DNA of 64,000 bases. Origin: Rhodococcus sp. Z13 (GTDB lineage: Bacteria > Actinomycetota > Actinomycetes > Mycobacteriales > Mycobacteriaceae). Each line of letters begins with the position of its first letter. Within the stretch, counting starts at the first letter, position 1. Below, piece after piece: positions 10,601-18,303 of the stretch. The stretch is from positions 1,284,352-1,348,351 of the forward strand of contig NZ_CP107551.1 of the NCBI RefSeq assembly GCF_025837095.1. Reading direction: 5' to 3'. The notes beneath the pieces were generated by a model. It did no database searches. It worked only from the letters and a program-made list of their open reading frames with translations, and was not told the origin of the DNA. The position numbers were made by a program, and so were the translations under genes.

Positions 10601-11444
10601 TCGTGCCCTCGAGCGCGAGCCAGCCGCCCAGCGCGATGGTCGCGACGAGCCCGAGCTGGGGGATCGCACCCATCGGCGCGGTGAACCACGAATTGATGCG
10701 CGCGGCCCGCAGCCGCTCGGCGTAGAGCTGCCGGCCGAGGTCCTCGAGGCGGTCGACGGCGCGGGACTCCTGCCCGAAGCCCTTCACCACCCGCACCCCG
10801 GTGACCGTCTCCTCGACGTGCTGGGCGAGATCGGCGGCGCGTTGCTGCGCCGACCACGTCGCCGCGAAGAGCCTGGGCCGCACGATCCGCACGATCGCCA
10901 CGATGATCGGCACCGTCACCACCGCGATCAAGGTCAGCGGCGGCGACAGCGACGTCATGATCACCAGGGCGAGCACCAGCTGCAGCAGAGCTCCGGCCGA
11001 CATGGGCACCATCGCCAGCAATCCCTGTACGAGCTGCAGGTCGGTGATGGAACGGGAGACCACCTGGCCGGTGCGGATCCGGTCCTGGCCGTGGCCGTCG
11101 AGGCGCTGCAGCGACCCGAGCAGCCGCAGCCGCAGGTCGTGCTGCACGTTCAGCGACAGGCGCCCGGCAAGCATCCGCCGCCCGTACTGGCACGCGAACC
11201 GCACGAGCGCACCGGCGGCGATCGCCCCGGCCGCGAGACCGATCAGGCGCAGATCGTCGGCGGGCACGCGGCCCTGGCCGGTGGCGCTGTCGAGGGCGAC
11301 CTTCGTCAGCAGCGGGAAGGTGATGTCGATCAGGGCCGCGACGATCGTGACGGCGAGTGCCCCGACGGCGGTGTGGCGGTGGTTCAGGCACTCGGCAAGG
11401 AGCCGGGAGATCCATCCGGGAGTACGGGACACGTCGTCAGCCAT
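7641..11444 (-). CDS. Fused two-half ABC multidrug exporter (TMD-NBD-TMD-NBD)
   Basis: A single 1267-residue chain holding two complete ABC exporter halves, like mycobacterial Rv0194. The first Walker A (GPAGSGKT) is near residue 380 and its Walker B (LILDDATSAVD) near 510. The second Walker A (GRTGAGKST) is near 1043 and its Walker B (LLLLDEATATLD) near 1170. Each half has about six membrane helices, and a Pro/Ala/Gly-rich linker of some 100 residues joins them. The halves differ: the first has Asp instead of the catalytic Glu after Walker B and lacks the usual Q-loop Gln (GLVFDEPF), while the second has a changed signature (LSAGQ). One ATP site is therefore probably non-hydrolytic. It closes a five-gene minus-strand run, 60 bp after the permease gene. 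Confidence 0.95.
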   Translation of the reverse strand: MADDVSRTPGWISRLLAECLNHRHTAVGALAVTIVAALIDITFPLLTKVALDSATGQGRVPADDLRLIGLAAGAIAAGALVRFACQYGRRMLAGRLSLNVQHDLRLRLLGSLQRLDGHGQDRIRTGQVVSRSITDLQLVQGLLAMVPMSAGALLQLVLALVIMTSLSPPLTLIAVVTVPIIVAIVRIVRPRLFAATWSAQQRAADLAQHVEETVTGVRVVKGFGQESRAVDRLEDLGRQLYAERLRAARINSWFTAPMGAIPQLGLVATIALGGWLALEGTITVGTFVAFTAYVSTMTATTRTLSSVVIMAQLSRAAVERVYEVIDTEPEVADPPHPAPLPDGPLGVRFRDVTFGFDDRDVLRGLDLEIAPGETVAIVGPAGSGKTVLSLLLPRFYAPRSGAVCLTSGGREIDVASLRADDLRGAVGLVFDEPFLFSDSVASNIALGRPDASAEEIRAAAAAARADEFVEALPEGYDTEVGERGLTLSGGQRQRVALARALLVDPRVLILDDATSAVDAETEAAIYGALRAGRRRTTLVLAHRRSTLSLADRVAVLDGGRIVDIGTVEELDARSPAFRRLLSADDAEPAAPAPAPEPDELWPAVEGDDGPVPRSTDAPAGSGGPRGGRGGGPVSGALGAIAPTPELRAAVAALPPARETPGRAPELRSEALRRPDPEFRLRTTLRPVRWLLTAVVLCLAVESLASIGFPSLVRFAVDRGVTAGDPGRLWQAAAGGVLLALLGWLAVAVLTVLTARAGERVLFGLRVRSYAHLQRLGLDYYERELSGRIMTRMTTDVDALSQFIQTGLSTAVVAVLTLTGISVALIVTDAALALVVLAVLPVLAGATLWFRRVSGTAYAQSRERISLVNADFQENVTGLRAAQAYRREKTAARRFAERADAYRRSRMRSQRAISLYFPFITLLSDLALAAVVLIGARQVASGEIGPGVLIAFVLYLNLLFAPIQQLSQVFDGYQQARVGLRRIGDLLRTESSLETATTGEVAITGRLRGEVELREVGFRYRDAEREALSGVDLSIPAGSTVALVGRTGAGKSTVVKLLARFYDPASGAVLVDDTDLRRYRLRDYRRRLGVVPQEAHLFTGTVASNIAYGRPDASREEIEAAARAVGALDTIAALPGGMNHPVGERGQGLSAGQRQLLALARAELVDPDLLLLDEATATLDPATERAVLEAGARVTRSRTAVIVAHRLATAARADLVVVVDDGRIVECGPHEELRRAGGLYTTLWQLATGDLVPETPDAPLEAFTASRD

Positions 11445-11504
11445 CGCTCTCGACAGTAGCGCCGAGTGGTGACAGGCAGCGCCGAGCGGTGACGGCCGGA
11501 TCGG

Positions 11505-12296
11505 TCAGACGACGTCGCGGGTGCGGGTGCGCCACCAGCCCAGCCCGCACAGCAGCGCGGTCCACAGGACGAGCACGAGCGGCGCGACCGGCCACGCCAC
11601 CTCGAGTACGACCTCGTCGGGGGAGGTCGCCGCCGAGAACAGGGTGTACCAGGTGACCTGGGCGGGCAGATAGGGAGCGACCCCACCGAGACCGAGGCCG
11701 TGCAGGATCAGCGAGACGATCAGCTCCCCGAACGGAACCCACACGCACAGGGCCAGGACGCTGCCGGTCGTGGAGCGGGTGAGCAGACCCAGCCCCGCGC
11801 CGATGAGCGACCACAGGGCGGTGCACACCAGCCCGATGCCCAGGACCGTGCCGACGGCACCGAACACCTCACCGTCGAAACCACCCCCGAACAGCAGGAG
11901 TGTCACCACCGAGGACAGCGACGTGATGATGCAGTACAGCATCCCCACGACCGCGGCGGTGACGAGTTTCGCGGCGATCACCCCGTCCCGGCCGCGTGCG
12001 GTGAGGAAGGTCGGCACGACGGTGCGGTGCTGGAACTCGCTGCCGGTCTCCACGGCCCCGAACACCGCGGCGAACAGGAACACCAGCGCGAGGGACAGGG
12101 AGGTGCCGACGGCGGCGGCCACCGCCTCGGCGAAACCGGTGGAGGTGCCGAATCCGAAACCGTCCTCGATCTGGCGGGCGATGGGGAGGGTGAGAGCGCC
12201 GCAGAACAAGCCGACGAGCAGGGGTGCGATCCCGAGGATCCACCAGTAGCGCAGACTCGTCACCTTGCGGAACTCGGCGGTCAGCAGTGCGGTCAT
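11505..12296 (-). CDS. ABC-2 type transporter permease
   Basis: A 263-residue membrane protein with six predicted hydrophobic segments and an amphipathic N-terminus (LTAEFRKVTSLRYWW), typical of ABC-2 permeases. Its ATG overlaps the stop codon of the upstream ATPase gene in an ATGA arrangement, so the two are translationally coupled and form one transporter. The frame stays open far upstream, but that stretch is the shadow of the ATPase tail. The substrate is unknown. Pairs of this kind are often annotated as antibiotic or bacteriocin exporters. Confidence 0.92.
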   Translation of the reverse strand: MTALLTAEFRKVTSLRYWWILGIAPLLVGLFCGALTLPIARQIEDGFGFGTSTGFAEAVAAAVGTSLSLALVFLFAAVFGAVETGSEFQHRTVVPTFLTARGRDGVIAAKLVTAAVVGMLYCIITSLSSVVTLLLFGGGFDGEVFGAVGTVLGIGLVCTALWSLIGAGLGLLTRSTTGSVLALCVWVPFGELIVSLILHGLGLGGVAPYLPAQVTWYTLFSAATSPDEVVLEVAWPVAPLVLVLWTALLCGLGWWRTRTRDVV

Positions 12297-13621
12297 GGTC
12301 TCGGCCCCTCCGGTCCGGTCGGTGGGTGCGGGTTCGGTGGGGGTGGGCCCTGCGGGTGCGGATTCGGGGCCGGCGGTCCGTAGGGACCCGGGGGTCCGTA
12401 GGGACCCGGGGGTCCGTACTGCGCCCGCGGGTCCCACTGCTGCTGTTGTGCCCACTGCTGCTGTTGTGCCCACTGTGGAGGTGGTCCCCAGGTCTGCTGG
12501 GGCTGCGAGTGATGGGGCTGCTGCGGATAGGGGGACTGCTGCTGGTACTGGGCCGACGGGTGGTGGGCCGCGGCGTACCGCCCGGCGGTCATCGACAGGT
12601 ACACCTGCTCGAGATCGACGTGCTCGACGCTGGTGCCGAACAGGGTCACCCCGGTCTCCCGGGCGATCGCGGCGATGCCGTCGGGATCGATCCCGGCCAC
12701 GGCGAGACGGCCGTCCTGCTGCACCTGCGCGTCGGTGTACCCGGCGGCGGCCAGGGCGGTGGCGAGCAGCGCGGGATCGGAGGCCGCGACGAACACCCGG
12801 GAGCGGTGCGCCTCGCGCAGATCCGCCATGCTGCTCTCGGCCACCAGCGTGCCGTTGCCGATGATCACGAGACGGTCGGCCATCTGCTCGACCTCCCGCA
12901 GGATGTGACTCGAGATCAGCACCGTCCCGCCGTTGCGGGCGAAGGCGACCAGGAAGTCGCGCAGCCAGGCCATCCCCTCGGGATCGAGGCCGTTCGCGGG
13001 CTCGTCGAGCACCAGATACCGCGGCCGGCCCAGCAGTGCCGTCGCCAGCGCCAGGCGCTGACGCATACCGAGGGAGAACTCCCCGACACGGCGGTTGCCC
13101 ACCGATGCCAGGCCGACGAGTTCGAGCATCTCCCGCGCCCGCGCGTCGGGCACCCCGATCGCGGCGCAGTAGACGCGCAGGTGCGCCACGGCGGTGTGCT
13201 TGGGGTGGGCGCTGTTCGCGTCGAGGACCGCCCCGACGACCTGCGCCGGGGACTCCAATTGCGCGAACGGCGTCCCGTCGACGAAGGCACTTCCGGCGGT
13301 GGGGCGGACGAGGCCGAGCAGCATGCCCAGGGTGGTGGTCTTGCCCGAGCCGTTGGGGCCGAGGAAACCGGTGATCGACCCGGGCGGCACCGAGAACGAG
13401 AGGTTCGACACGGCGGTGTGTTCACCGAACACCTTGGTCAGTCCGTGCACGACGATGCCGGCAGGCGGTGCAGTGGTGCCGGCAGGCGGTGCTGTCACAG
13501 GCGCGACCCCCGTTTCTCGCGTTGCGCCGCGGCGTCCTGTCGCGGTCGCCGAGAGCTTACGTCCACGACGCGGACCGGACGGTACGGCGAAGACCGTCCG
13601 CGCGTCACGCCGGGGCGTCAT
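12293..13621 (-). CDS. ABC transporter ATP-binding protein with Gln/Pro/Gly-rich C-terminal tail
   Basis: The ATPase partner of the adjacent permease: Walker A GPNGSGKTT, signature LGMRQR and Walker B YLVLDEPANGLD are all present. After the usual ABC-2 ATPase domain comes a low-complexity tail of about 100 residues made of WAQQQQ and YGPPGP repeats, which is unusual for this family. Two starts are possible. The ATG at 13621 overlaps the hydrolase stop (ATGA) and gives 442 residues with a basic, Pro-rich leader. A GTG at 13498 with GGGGG upstream gives 401 residues beginning close to the conserved domain. I list the longer one because of the coupling; the shorter is equally reasonable. Confidence 0.9.
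   Translation of the reverse strand: MTPRRDARTVFAVPSGPRRGRKLSATATGRRGATRETGVAPVTAPPAGTTAPPAGIVVHGLTKVFGEHTAVSNLSFSVPPGSITGFLGPNGSGKTTTLGMLLGLVRPTAGSAFVDGTPFAQLESPAQVVGAVLDANSAHPKHTAVAHLRVYCAAIGVPDARAREMLELVGLASVGNRRVGEFSLGMRQRLALATALLGRPRYLVLDEPANGLDPEGMAWLRDFLVAFARNGGTVLISSHILREVEQMADRLVIIGNGTLVAESSMADLREAHRSRVFVAASDPALLATALAAAGYTDAQVQQDGRLAVAGIDPDGIAAIARETGVTLFGTSVEHVDLEQVYLSMTAGRYAAAHHPSAQYQQQSPYPQQPHHSQPQQTWGPPPQWAQQQQWAQQQQWDPRAQYGPPGPYGPPGPYGPPAPNPHPQGPPPPNPHPPTGPEGPRP
12375..12470 (-). repeat. In-frame 18-bp tandem repeats in the ATPase tail
   Basis: Two exact copies of GGTCCGTAGGGACCCGGG (12375-12392 and 12393-12410) and a partial third encode YGPPGP units. Further along, two copies of an 18-bp unit rich in CTG (about 12434-12470) encode WAQQQQ. 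All lie inside the coding region and keep frame, so copy number can change without loss of the gene. Confidence 0.85.
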
Positions 13622-14421
13622 TCCAGGAAGGGCAGAACCACGTCGAGGAACTCCTGCGGTGCGTCGAGATGGGGACAGTGCCCGGCGTCGGGGATGATCA
13701 CCACGCGCCGGGTCCCATCGGCGTCTACTCGCCGCGCCGCGTTCGCCGGGGTGAGGCGATCCCGGGCACCCCACACCAGCAGGGCGGGCATGTCCAGGGC
13801 GTGCACCATCTCCGGGATCGGCAGGCGCCCCAGCTCGTGGATGGCGTGCCGGCCCACCGACAGCAGCGCGTCGACCTGCCGGCGGGTCGCGAAGTTGGCG
13901 CTGAACGCGGTCCGCACCGCACGGTCGAGACTTCCGGGCCGGTGCACCGCCGCCCGCGCGTACAACGCCCCGATGGTGCGCTGCACGAGCGGCGCGGGCA
14001 CGGGCCGGGTCAGCAGCCGCGACAGCTCGACGGGCAGCCGCGCCCCGCGCGTCCAGAGGCGGGGGATCCCGGCGACCCCCGGCATGTCGGACAGCACCAC
14101 CCGCCGCACCCGCGCCGGGCGGGCGGAGGCGTAGACCAGGGAGGTGACGGCACCGAGGGAGTTGCCGATCAGCGACACCGGCTTCTCGGTCCCGGCGAGG
14201 AGGTCGTCGAGGACGTCGACGTAGTGGTCGAACAGGGGCGCCGTCCAGTGCTCGGCGCTGCGGCCGAAACCGGGAAGGTCGACGGCGAGCACGCGGTAGC
14301 GCTCGGAGAGCGTGGGGGCGACCCGGCACCACGTCCCGCTGTGGTCGGAGAAGCCGTGCAGTAGAACGACGGTGTGGTCGCCGGTGCCCGTCTCCCGTAC
14401 GTACACCTCGCCCTTCGGCAC
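13618..14421 (-). CDS. Alpha/beta hydrolase
   Basis: A 267-residue alpha/beta-hydrolase-fold protein. It shows the oxyanion HG motif (LLHGFSDHSGTW), the nucleophile elbow GNSLG, an acid at WGARDRLTP and the catalytic His in DAGHCPHL, so the triad looks complete. There is no signal peptide. Family members hydrolyse esters, lactones or epoxides, and the substrate is not predictable here. It starts at a GTG two bases after the EcsC-like gene stop and ends in an ATGA overlap with the ABC ATPase gene, so it is embedded in that operon. Confidence 0.9.
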   Translation of the reverse strand: MPKGEVYVRETGTGDHTVVLLHGFSDHSGTWCRVAPTLSERYRVLAVDLPGFGRSAEHWTAPLFDHYVDVLDDLLAGTEKPVSLIGNSLGAVTSLVYASARPARVRRVVLSDMPGVAGIPRLWTRGARLPVELSRLLTRPVPAPLVQRTIGALYARAAVHRPGSLDRAVRTAFSANFATRRQVDALLSVGRHAIHELGRLPIPEMVHALDMPALLVWGARDRLTPANAARRVDADGTRRVVIIPDAGHCPHLDAPQEFLDVVLPFLE

Positions 14422-14423
14422 GG

Positions 14424-15155
14424 TCAGCCCTTCGGCACCGTCACGTCGCCCCCGAGTCCCGGGCCGGTCGCGGCGGGCAGGACCCGCAGCGGGGTGGGCC
14501 AGGCGGCCGGGGGCGGACCGAAGGCGTCACGGGCGTTCTCGATGGTGCGCTTGCCGAGCGCGCGGTTGCCCATGCCGCCGACCGCCGCACCGACACCGGC
14601 GGGCAGGAGTTTGCCGATCAGCAGCGGGCTGCGCTTGGCGAAGTAGCGGCGGATGAACTTCTTCACCAGCGAGTTGTTGAGGGCCTTCAACTGCCCGCTC
14701 GCCGCACCGGAGGTGAGCACCCTGGGCCAGTTGCGCAGCGACGCGCCCGTCGCCGTCGCGACCAGTTCCTTCCCGACGTCGCCGAGCGACACCGCGAGGA
14801 CCAGTGCGCGGCGCTGTTCGTGGTCGTGGGGTTCGATGCCGTGCACGGAGGCGATGGCCAGGGTGAGCAGGGAGGAGGCCTCGAAGAAGAAGGCGGTCTC
14901 GGCGCCCACTGCGCCGATCGCGGCCAGGGTGCCGACACCGGGGAAGGCCGCGGTCGCGCCGGCGGCCGAACCGCTGCCCGTGACGCTGAGCAGGAACTGC
15001 TTCTCGAGCCGCTCGATGATCTGCGCGGGGGACTCGTCCGGATGGGAGCGCCGCAGCAGGTCGACGTACTTCGCCACGGCCGGGCCCTGCAGCCGTGCCC
15101 CGTTGTCGAGCATCTTGACGACGAAGGTCTCCGCCACGCCTGCTCTCTTGTTCAT
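14424..15155 (-). CDS. EcsC family protein
   Basis: A 243-residue protein with the Gly/Ala-rich hydrophobic core of the EcsC family: a glycine-rich segment around residues 65-85, an EASSLL helix, and a second Gly-rich stretch (PAGVGAAVGG) near 190. The family is membrane-associated and often sits beside ABC transporters, as here; its biochemical role is not established. The ATG at 15155 (MNKRAGV) is preferred over one eight codons upstream because the conserved part begins close to it; both have a purine-rich stretch in front. It is the first gene of a five-gene minus-strand run that ends with the large ABC exporter. Confidence 0.8.
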   Translation of the reverse strand: MNKRAGVAETFVVKMLDNGARLQGPAVAKYVDLLRRSHPDESPAQIIERLEKQFLLSVTGSGSAAGATAAFPGVGTLAAIGAVGAETAFFFEASSLLTLAIASVHGIEPHDHEQRRALVLAVSLGDVGKELVATATGASLRNWPRVLTSGAASGQLKALNNSLVKKFIRRYFAKRSPLLIGKLLPAGVGAAVGGMGNRALGKRTIENARDAFGPPPAAWPTPLRVLPAATGPGLGGDVTVPKG

Positions 15156-15228
15156 CGTGCCCCCGTCCTCGTCGTGCACCGTCCTCCGGAGCGGTGCTCG
15201 CCCGGTCTGTGCTCGCTAACCTGGTCGT

Positions 15229-16092
15229 ATGACCGGGTCCGCAGCGGCCGGTGTCGCGGAGGGTGTCCGCCGCCGCCCGGCGCCGCTACTGACACCCTAC
15301 GTACGTCGTTACGAAGCGTATCGGCTCGAAGGGTTCCCTCCGGGTGTTCACCTGGGAATGCCCGCACCCGAGATCACCGTCGTGGTCGGCATCTCCCGGC
15401 CCGTCGAGCTGTCCCGCGGCGAGGGGCGGCCACCGGACCGGTTCGATACTCTCGCCGGGGGCCTGTCGACGTGGCCGGTGCCGATCGTGCACGACGGGAA
15501 CCAGCACGGCATCCAGCTCTCGTTGACCCCCGCCGGGGCGCGGACCCTGCTCGGAGTGCCCGCGGCGGCCCTCGGTTCGTGGGTGGTCGATCTCGAGGAT
15601 CTTCTCGGCGCCATCGGCCGGGAGCTCTCCGACGGGATCACCACCGCACCGGACTGGGAGACCCGGTTCGAGCTCCTCGACCGGATCCTCACGCGCCGCC
15701 TGGCGTCGGCTCCGCGGCCCGAACCGGAACCGGAGCTGACCCGCGCCTGGCATCTGCTCGTGTGCGATCCGACCCGACCGGTGCAGGAGGTCGCCGACGA
15801 CATCGGCTGGAGCAGAAGGTATCTCGCGAAGAAAGCAGTCGCCGAGTTCGGGCTCTCCCCCAAGGACCTCGCCCGCCTGTCGCGATTCGACCGCTCCCGC
15901 CGGCTGTTGCGGGCACAGCCGCACCGGTGGCTCGCGGACGTCGCCGCGACCTGCGGTTTCTACGATCAGGCGCATCTGGCCCGCGAATGGCGCGATCTGG
16001 GTGGGCTGCCCCCGTCCCGCTGGCTCGCCGAGGAGGTGTTCCCATTCGTCCAAGACGTCGACGGTGTCGGCGGCGAACACTGGGAGTCATGA
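15229..16092 (+). CDS. AraC family transcriptional regulator
   Basis: A 287-residue protein with a C-terminal AraC-type double helix-turn-helix (about residues 180-275; first helix pair QEVADDIGWSRRYLAKKAVAEFG, shown only in part here as GWSRRYLAKK, second around ATCGFYDQAHLAREW). The N-terminal 150 residues resemble the sensor domain found in DUF6597-type AraC proteins. The ATG follows TAACCT by six bases, so the mRNA is probably leaderless. The stop overlaps the next ATG (ATGA), which couples it to the VOC protein gene. Pairing of such regulators with VOC proteins is frequent; the effector is unknown. Confidence 0.9.
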   Translation: MTGSAAAGVAEGVRRRPAPLLTPYVRRYEAYRLEGFPPGVHLGMPAPEITVVVGISRPVELSRGEGRPPDRFDTLAGGLSTWPVPIVHDGNQHGIQLSLTPAGARTLLGVPAAALGSWVVDLEDLLGAIGRELSDGITTAPDWETRFELLDRILTRRLASAPRPEPEPELTRAWHLLVCDPTRPVQEVADDIGWSRRYLAKKAVAEFGLSPKDLARLSRFDRSRRLLRAQPHRWLADVAATCGFYDQAHLAREWRDLGGLPPSRWLAEEVFPFVQDVDGVGGEHWES

Positions 16093-16544
16093 CGAACACG
16101 ACGCATTCCGCAACCACGACTCCGGCCGTCCTCGCCGACGCGGTGTGGCCGTGCCTGACCTACAGCGACGCCCGCGCCGCGATCCGGTTCCTCGTCGGGA
16201 CACTGGGTTTCGTCGAGTCCGCCGTGTACGGCGAGGGTGAGAGCGTCGAGCACGCCGAACTCCTCTGGCCGCACGGCGGGGGAGTGATGCTCGGCTCGGC
16301 CGGCCGCGGATCACCTCTCGACCCGCACGCCGATGCCGGGAACGTTTACCTGATCGCTCCCGACCCGGCCACCGTCGACACGCTGTACGAGAAGGTGCTC
16401 GCGTCCGCCCGGGCCGAGGACCCCGTCGTCCGGGCGCGCGTGACGGTCGAACTGTGCGACGAGGACTACGGTTCGCACGGATTCACCTGCCGCGACCCGC
16501 ACGGCGTGTACTGGAGCATCGGCACCTACCGCCCGCCCCGCTGA
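16089..16544 (+). CDS. VOC family (glyoxalase/bleomycin-resistance fold) protein
   Basis: A 151-residue protein with two VOC beta-alpha-beta-beta-beta halves. The opening CLTYSDARAAIRFLVGTLGF and the closing F-T-C-R-D-P-H-G-V-Y-W segment (about residues 135-145) are characteristic of the group close to AraC partners. Such proteins bind a metal or a small hydrophobic molecule; many of this subgroup are of unknown function. It is coupled to the upstream AraC gene by an ATGA overlap and ends three bases before the convergent glutathione-transferase-like gene. Confidence 0.88.
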   Translation: MTNTTHSATTTPAVLADAVWPCLTYSDARAAIRFLVGTLGFVESAVYGEGESVEHAELLWPHGGGVMLGSAGRGSPLDPHADAGNVYLIAPDPATVDTLYEKVLASARAEDPVVRARVTVELCDEDYGSHGFTCRDPHGVYWSIGTYRPPR

Positions 16545-16547
16545 CGC

Positions 16548-17573
16548 CTACGAGACCGGTTCGGTCACCGTGTGCGCGGCGGGCACGACCTCGGCGGCCG
16601 ACGGCGGGGGAGGCGGGGTGCCGTCGCCGAACGGCCGCCCGCCGAGCGCCTCGCGCCCGTGCGGGGTGAGCCAGGACGACAGATCCGGCCCCTTGGGCAC
16701 GATCCGCGTCGGATTGATGTCGGTGTGCACCAGGTAGTAGTGCTGCTTGATCTGCACGAAGTCGACGGTGTCCCCGAAACCGGGGGTCCGGAACAGATCC
16801 CGCGCGTAGGCCCACAGCGCCGGGAAGTCGACCAACCGGTTCCGGTTGCACTTGAAGTGGCCGTGGTAGACGGCGTCGAACCGCACCAGGGTCGTGAACA
16901 GTCGCACGTCGGCCTCGGTGATCGTCTCTCCTACCAGATAGCGTTGCGCCCCGAGCCGTTCCTCGAGCCAGTCCAGGCGCGCGAACAACCGGTCGAAGGC
17001 CTCCTCGTAGGACTCCTGCGAACCGGCGAAACCGCACCGGTACACCCCGTTGTTGACGTCCTCGTAGATCACCCGGGCGACCTCGTCGATCTCGTCCCGC
17101 AACGGTTCCGGATACAGATCCGGGGCGCCCTCGCGGTGGAACTGCGTCCACTCGGTGGACAGATCCAGGGTGAGCTGCGCGTAGTCGTTCGTCACCACCT
17201 GCCCGGTGGGCACGTCGACCACTGCCGGGACGGTGATGCCCCGGTCGTATCCGGGGAAACGCGCGCAGTAGGCGTCCTGCAGGCGCGGGATGCCCAGCAC
17301 CGGGTCGACCCCGCCCGGGTCGAGATCGAAGGTCCAGCTGCGCTCGTCGTGGGTCGGGCCGCACAGCCCCAGCGACAACGCGTCCTCGAGCCCGAGCAGC
17401 CGCCGCACGATCAGCGCGCGGTTCGCCCAGGGGCACGCCCGCGCGGCGACGAGCCGGTACCGCCCGGCCTCCACCGGATACCCGTCGCGTCCGTCCGCGG
17501 TGATCCGCGTGGCGATGTAGCGGGTGTCGCGTGTGAACTCCGCGCCCGGCTCGACGTACTTGTTCTCGGCCAC
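16548..17573 (-). CDS. Xi-class glutathione transferase / glutathionyl-hydroquinone reductase-like protein
   Basis: A 341-residue protein of the ECM4/YqjG (Xi) glutathione-transferase class. The N-terminal thioredoxin-like domain carries the catalytic CPWAN motif near residue 48. The helical C-terminal domain has the conserved ETITEADVRLFTTLVRFDAVY region. In proteobacteria these enzymes reduce glutathionyl-hydroquinones. Mycolata make mycothiol rather than glutathione, so the physiological thiol here is probably different. A Pro-rich, apparently disordered stretch of about 25 residues ends the protein. The start is a GTG (17573). It converges on the VOC gene and lies 26 bases downstream of the GNAT-like gene on the same strand. 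Confidence 0.92.
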   Translation of the reverse strand: MAENKYVEPGAEFTRDTRYIATRITADGRDGYPVEAGRYRLVAARACPWANRALIVRRLLGLEDALSLGLCGPTHDERSWTFDLDPGGVDPVLGIPRLQDAYCARFPGYDRGITVPAVVDVPTGQVVTNDYAQLTLDLSTEWTQFHREGAPDLYPEPLRDEIDEVARVIYEDVNNGVYRCGFAGSQESYEEAFDRLFARLDWLEERLGAQRYLVGETITEADVRLFTTLVRFDAVYHGHFKCNRNRLVDFPALWAYARDLFRTPGFGDTVDFVQIKQHYYLVHTDINPTRIVPKGPDLSSWLTPHGREALGGRPFGDGTPPPPPSAAEVVPAAHTVTEPVS

Positions 17574-17599
17574 CTACGTACCTTCTCTCGGAATCGGGG

Positions 17600-18295
17600 T
17601 CACCGGCCGGGGGACAGCCGGACCGTCACGAGGGTTCCCCAGATGTCGTATCCCGACACCGCCGCGACCGCCCGGGCTCCCCGGTTGTCGCGGCGGACCC
17701 GGGCCAGCGGCACGAGACCGGAATCGAGCGCGTCGTGCGTCGCCAGCGTGGTCACCGTCGCCGCGAGACCCAGGCGGCGCACCTCCGGCGCCGCCACGAC
17801 CCGCACGTCGGCGAGCAGCGACCCGAGTTCCCGGTGGGCCGCCCCGGCGAGGGGCCGGTGGTCGTCGTCCAGCAACACGAACGCGTGGGTGGGCGGGCTC
17901 GCGGTCAGCTCGGTCTCGGTGGCGTCGTCGGGCGGGCAGCGGCGCAGCAGCTCCGCGAGGTCCCCGGGATCGTGGGAGATCAGCGGGTTCTCCACGCGGG
18001 TCGCGTCGACCCAGTCGGTGCACAGGCACAGCAGTTCGGTACGTCCGGCGTGCCCGCCGACGAGGCTCTCCGCGCGGGGTGCGTCGAGGTCGGCGTGGTC
18101 GCCCGCCGCTTCGAGCCGGGACACCGCCTCGGACGGGCCGACGATCGCGGTCGAGGCGCCGGCGACGAGCAGCCGCACCTCGTCGGCCGAGTCGTCGATG
18201 CGGGTGGTGCAGCCGGGTTCGGCCAGGGCGTGATCGGGTAGCCCCAGGGCGCGGCACCAGGCCAGGGCAGCGATGCTCGAGATGTGTGGGTCCAC
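17600..18295 (-). CDS. GNAT-fold acetyltransferase-like protein
   Basis: A 231-residue protein. The C-terminal third shows the GNAT pattern: a beta strand (ADVRVVAAPEVRR), an R-R-L-G-L-A-A-type acetyl-CoA loop, then a helix and a final strand pair ending GYDIWGTLVTVRL. The N-terminal part is Ala/Asp-rich and less recognisable. It might acetylate a small molecule; no substrate can be named. The GTG start at 18295 is six bases after TACGGT, which suggests a leaderless transcript. It is divergent from the MFS antiporter, with a 15-bp palindrome in the 38-bp gap. Confidence 0.7.
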   Translation of the reverse strand: MDPHISSIAALAWCRALGLPDHALAEPGCTTRIDDSADEVRLLVAGASTAIVGPSEAVSRLEAAGDHADLDAPRAESLVGGHAGRTELLCLCTDWVDATRVENPLISHDPGDLAELLRRCPPDDATETELTASPPTHAFVLLDDDHRPLAGAAHRELGSLLADVRVVAAPEVRRLGLAATVTTLATHDALDSGLVPLARVRRDNRGARAVAAVSGYDIWGTLVTVRLSPGR

Positions 18296-18303
18296 CCCGC
18301 TAC

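Noticed and set aside
9132-11459. A 775-codon plus-strand frame opposite the fused ABC exporter
   Set aside because: It has no domain pattern and lies wholly within a well-conserved minus-strand gene.
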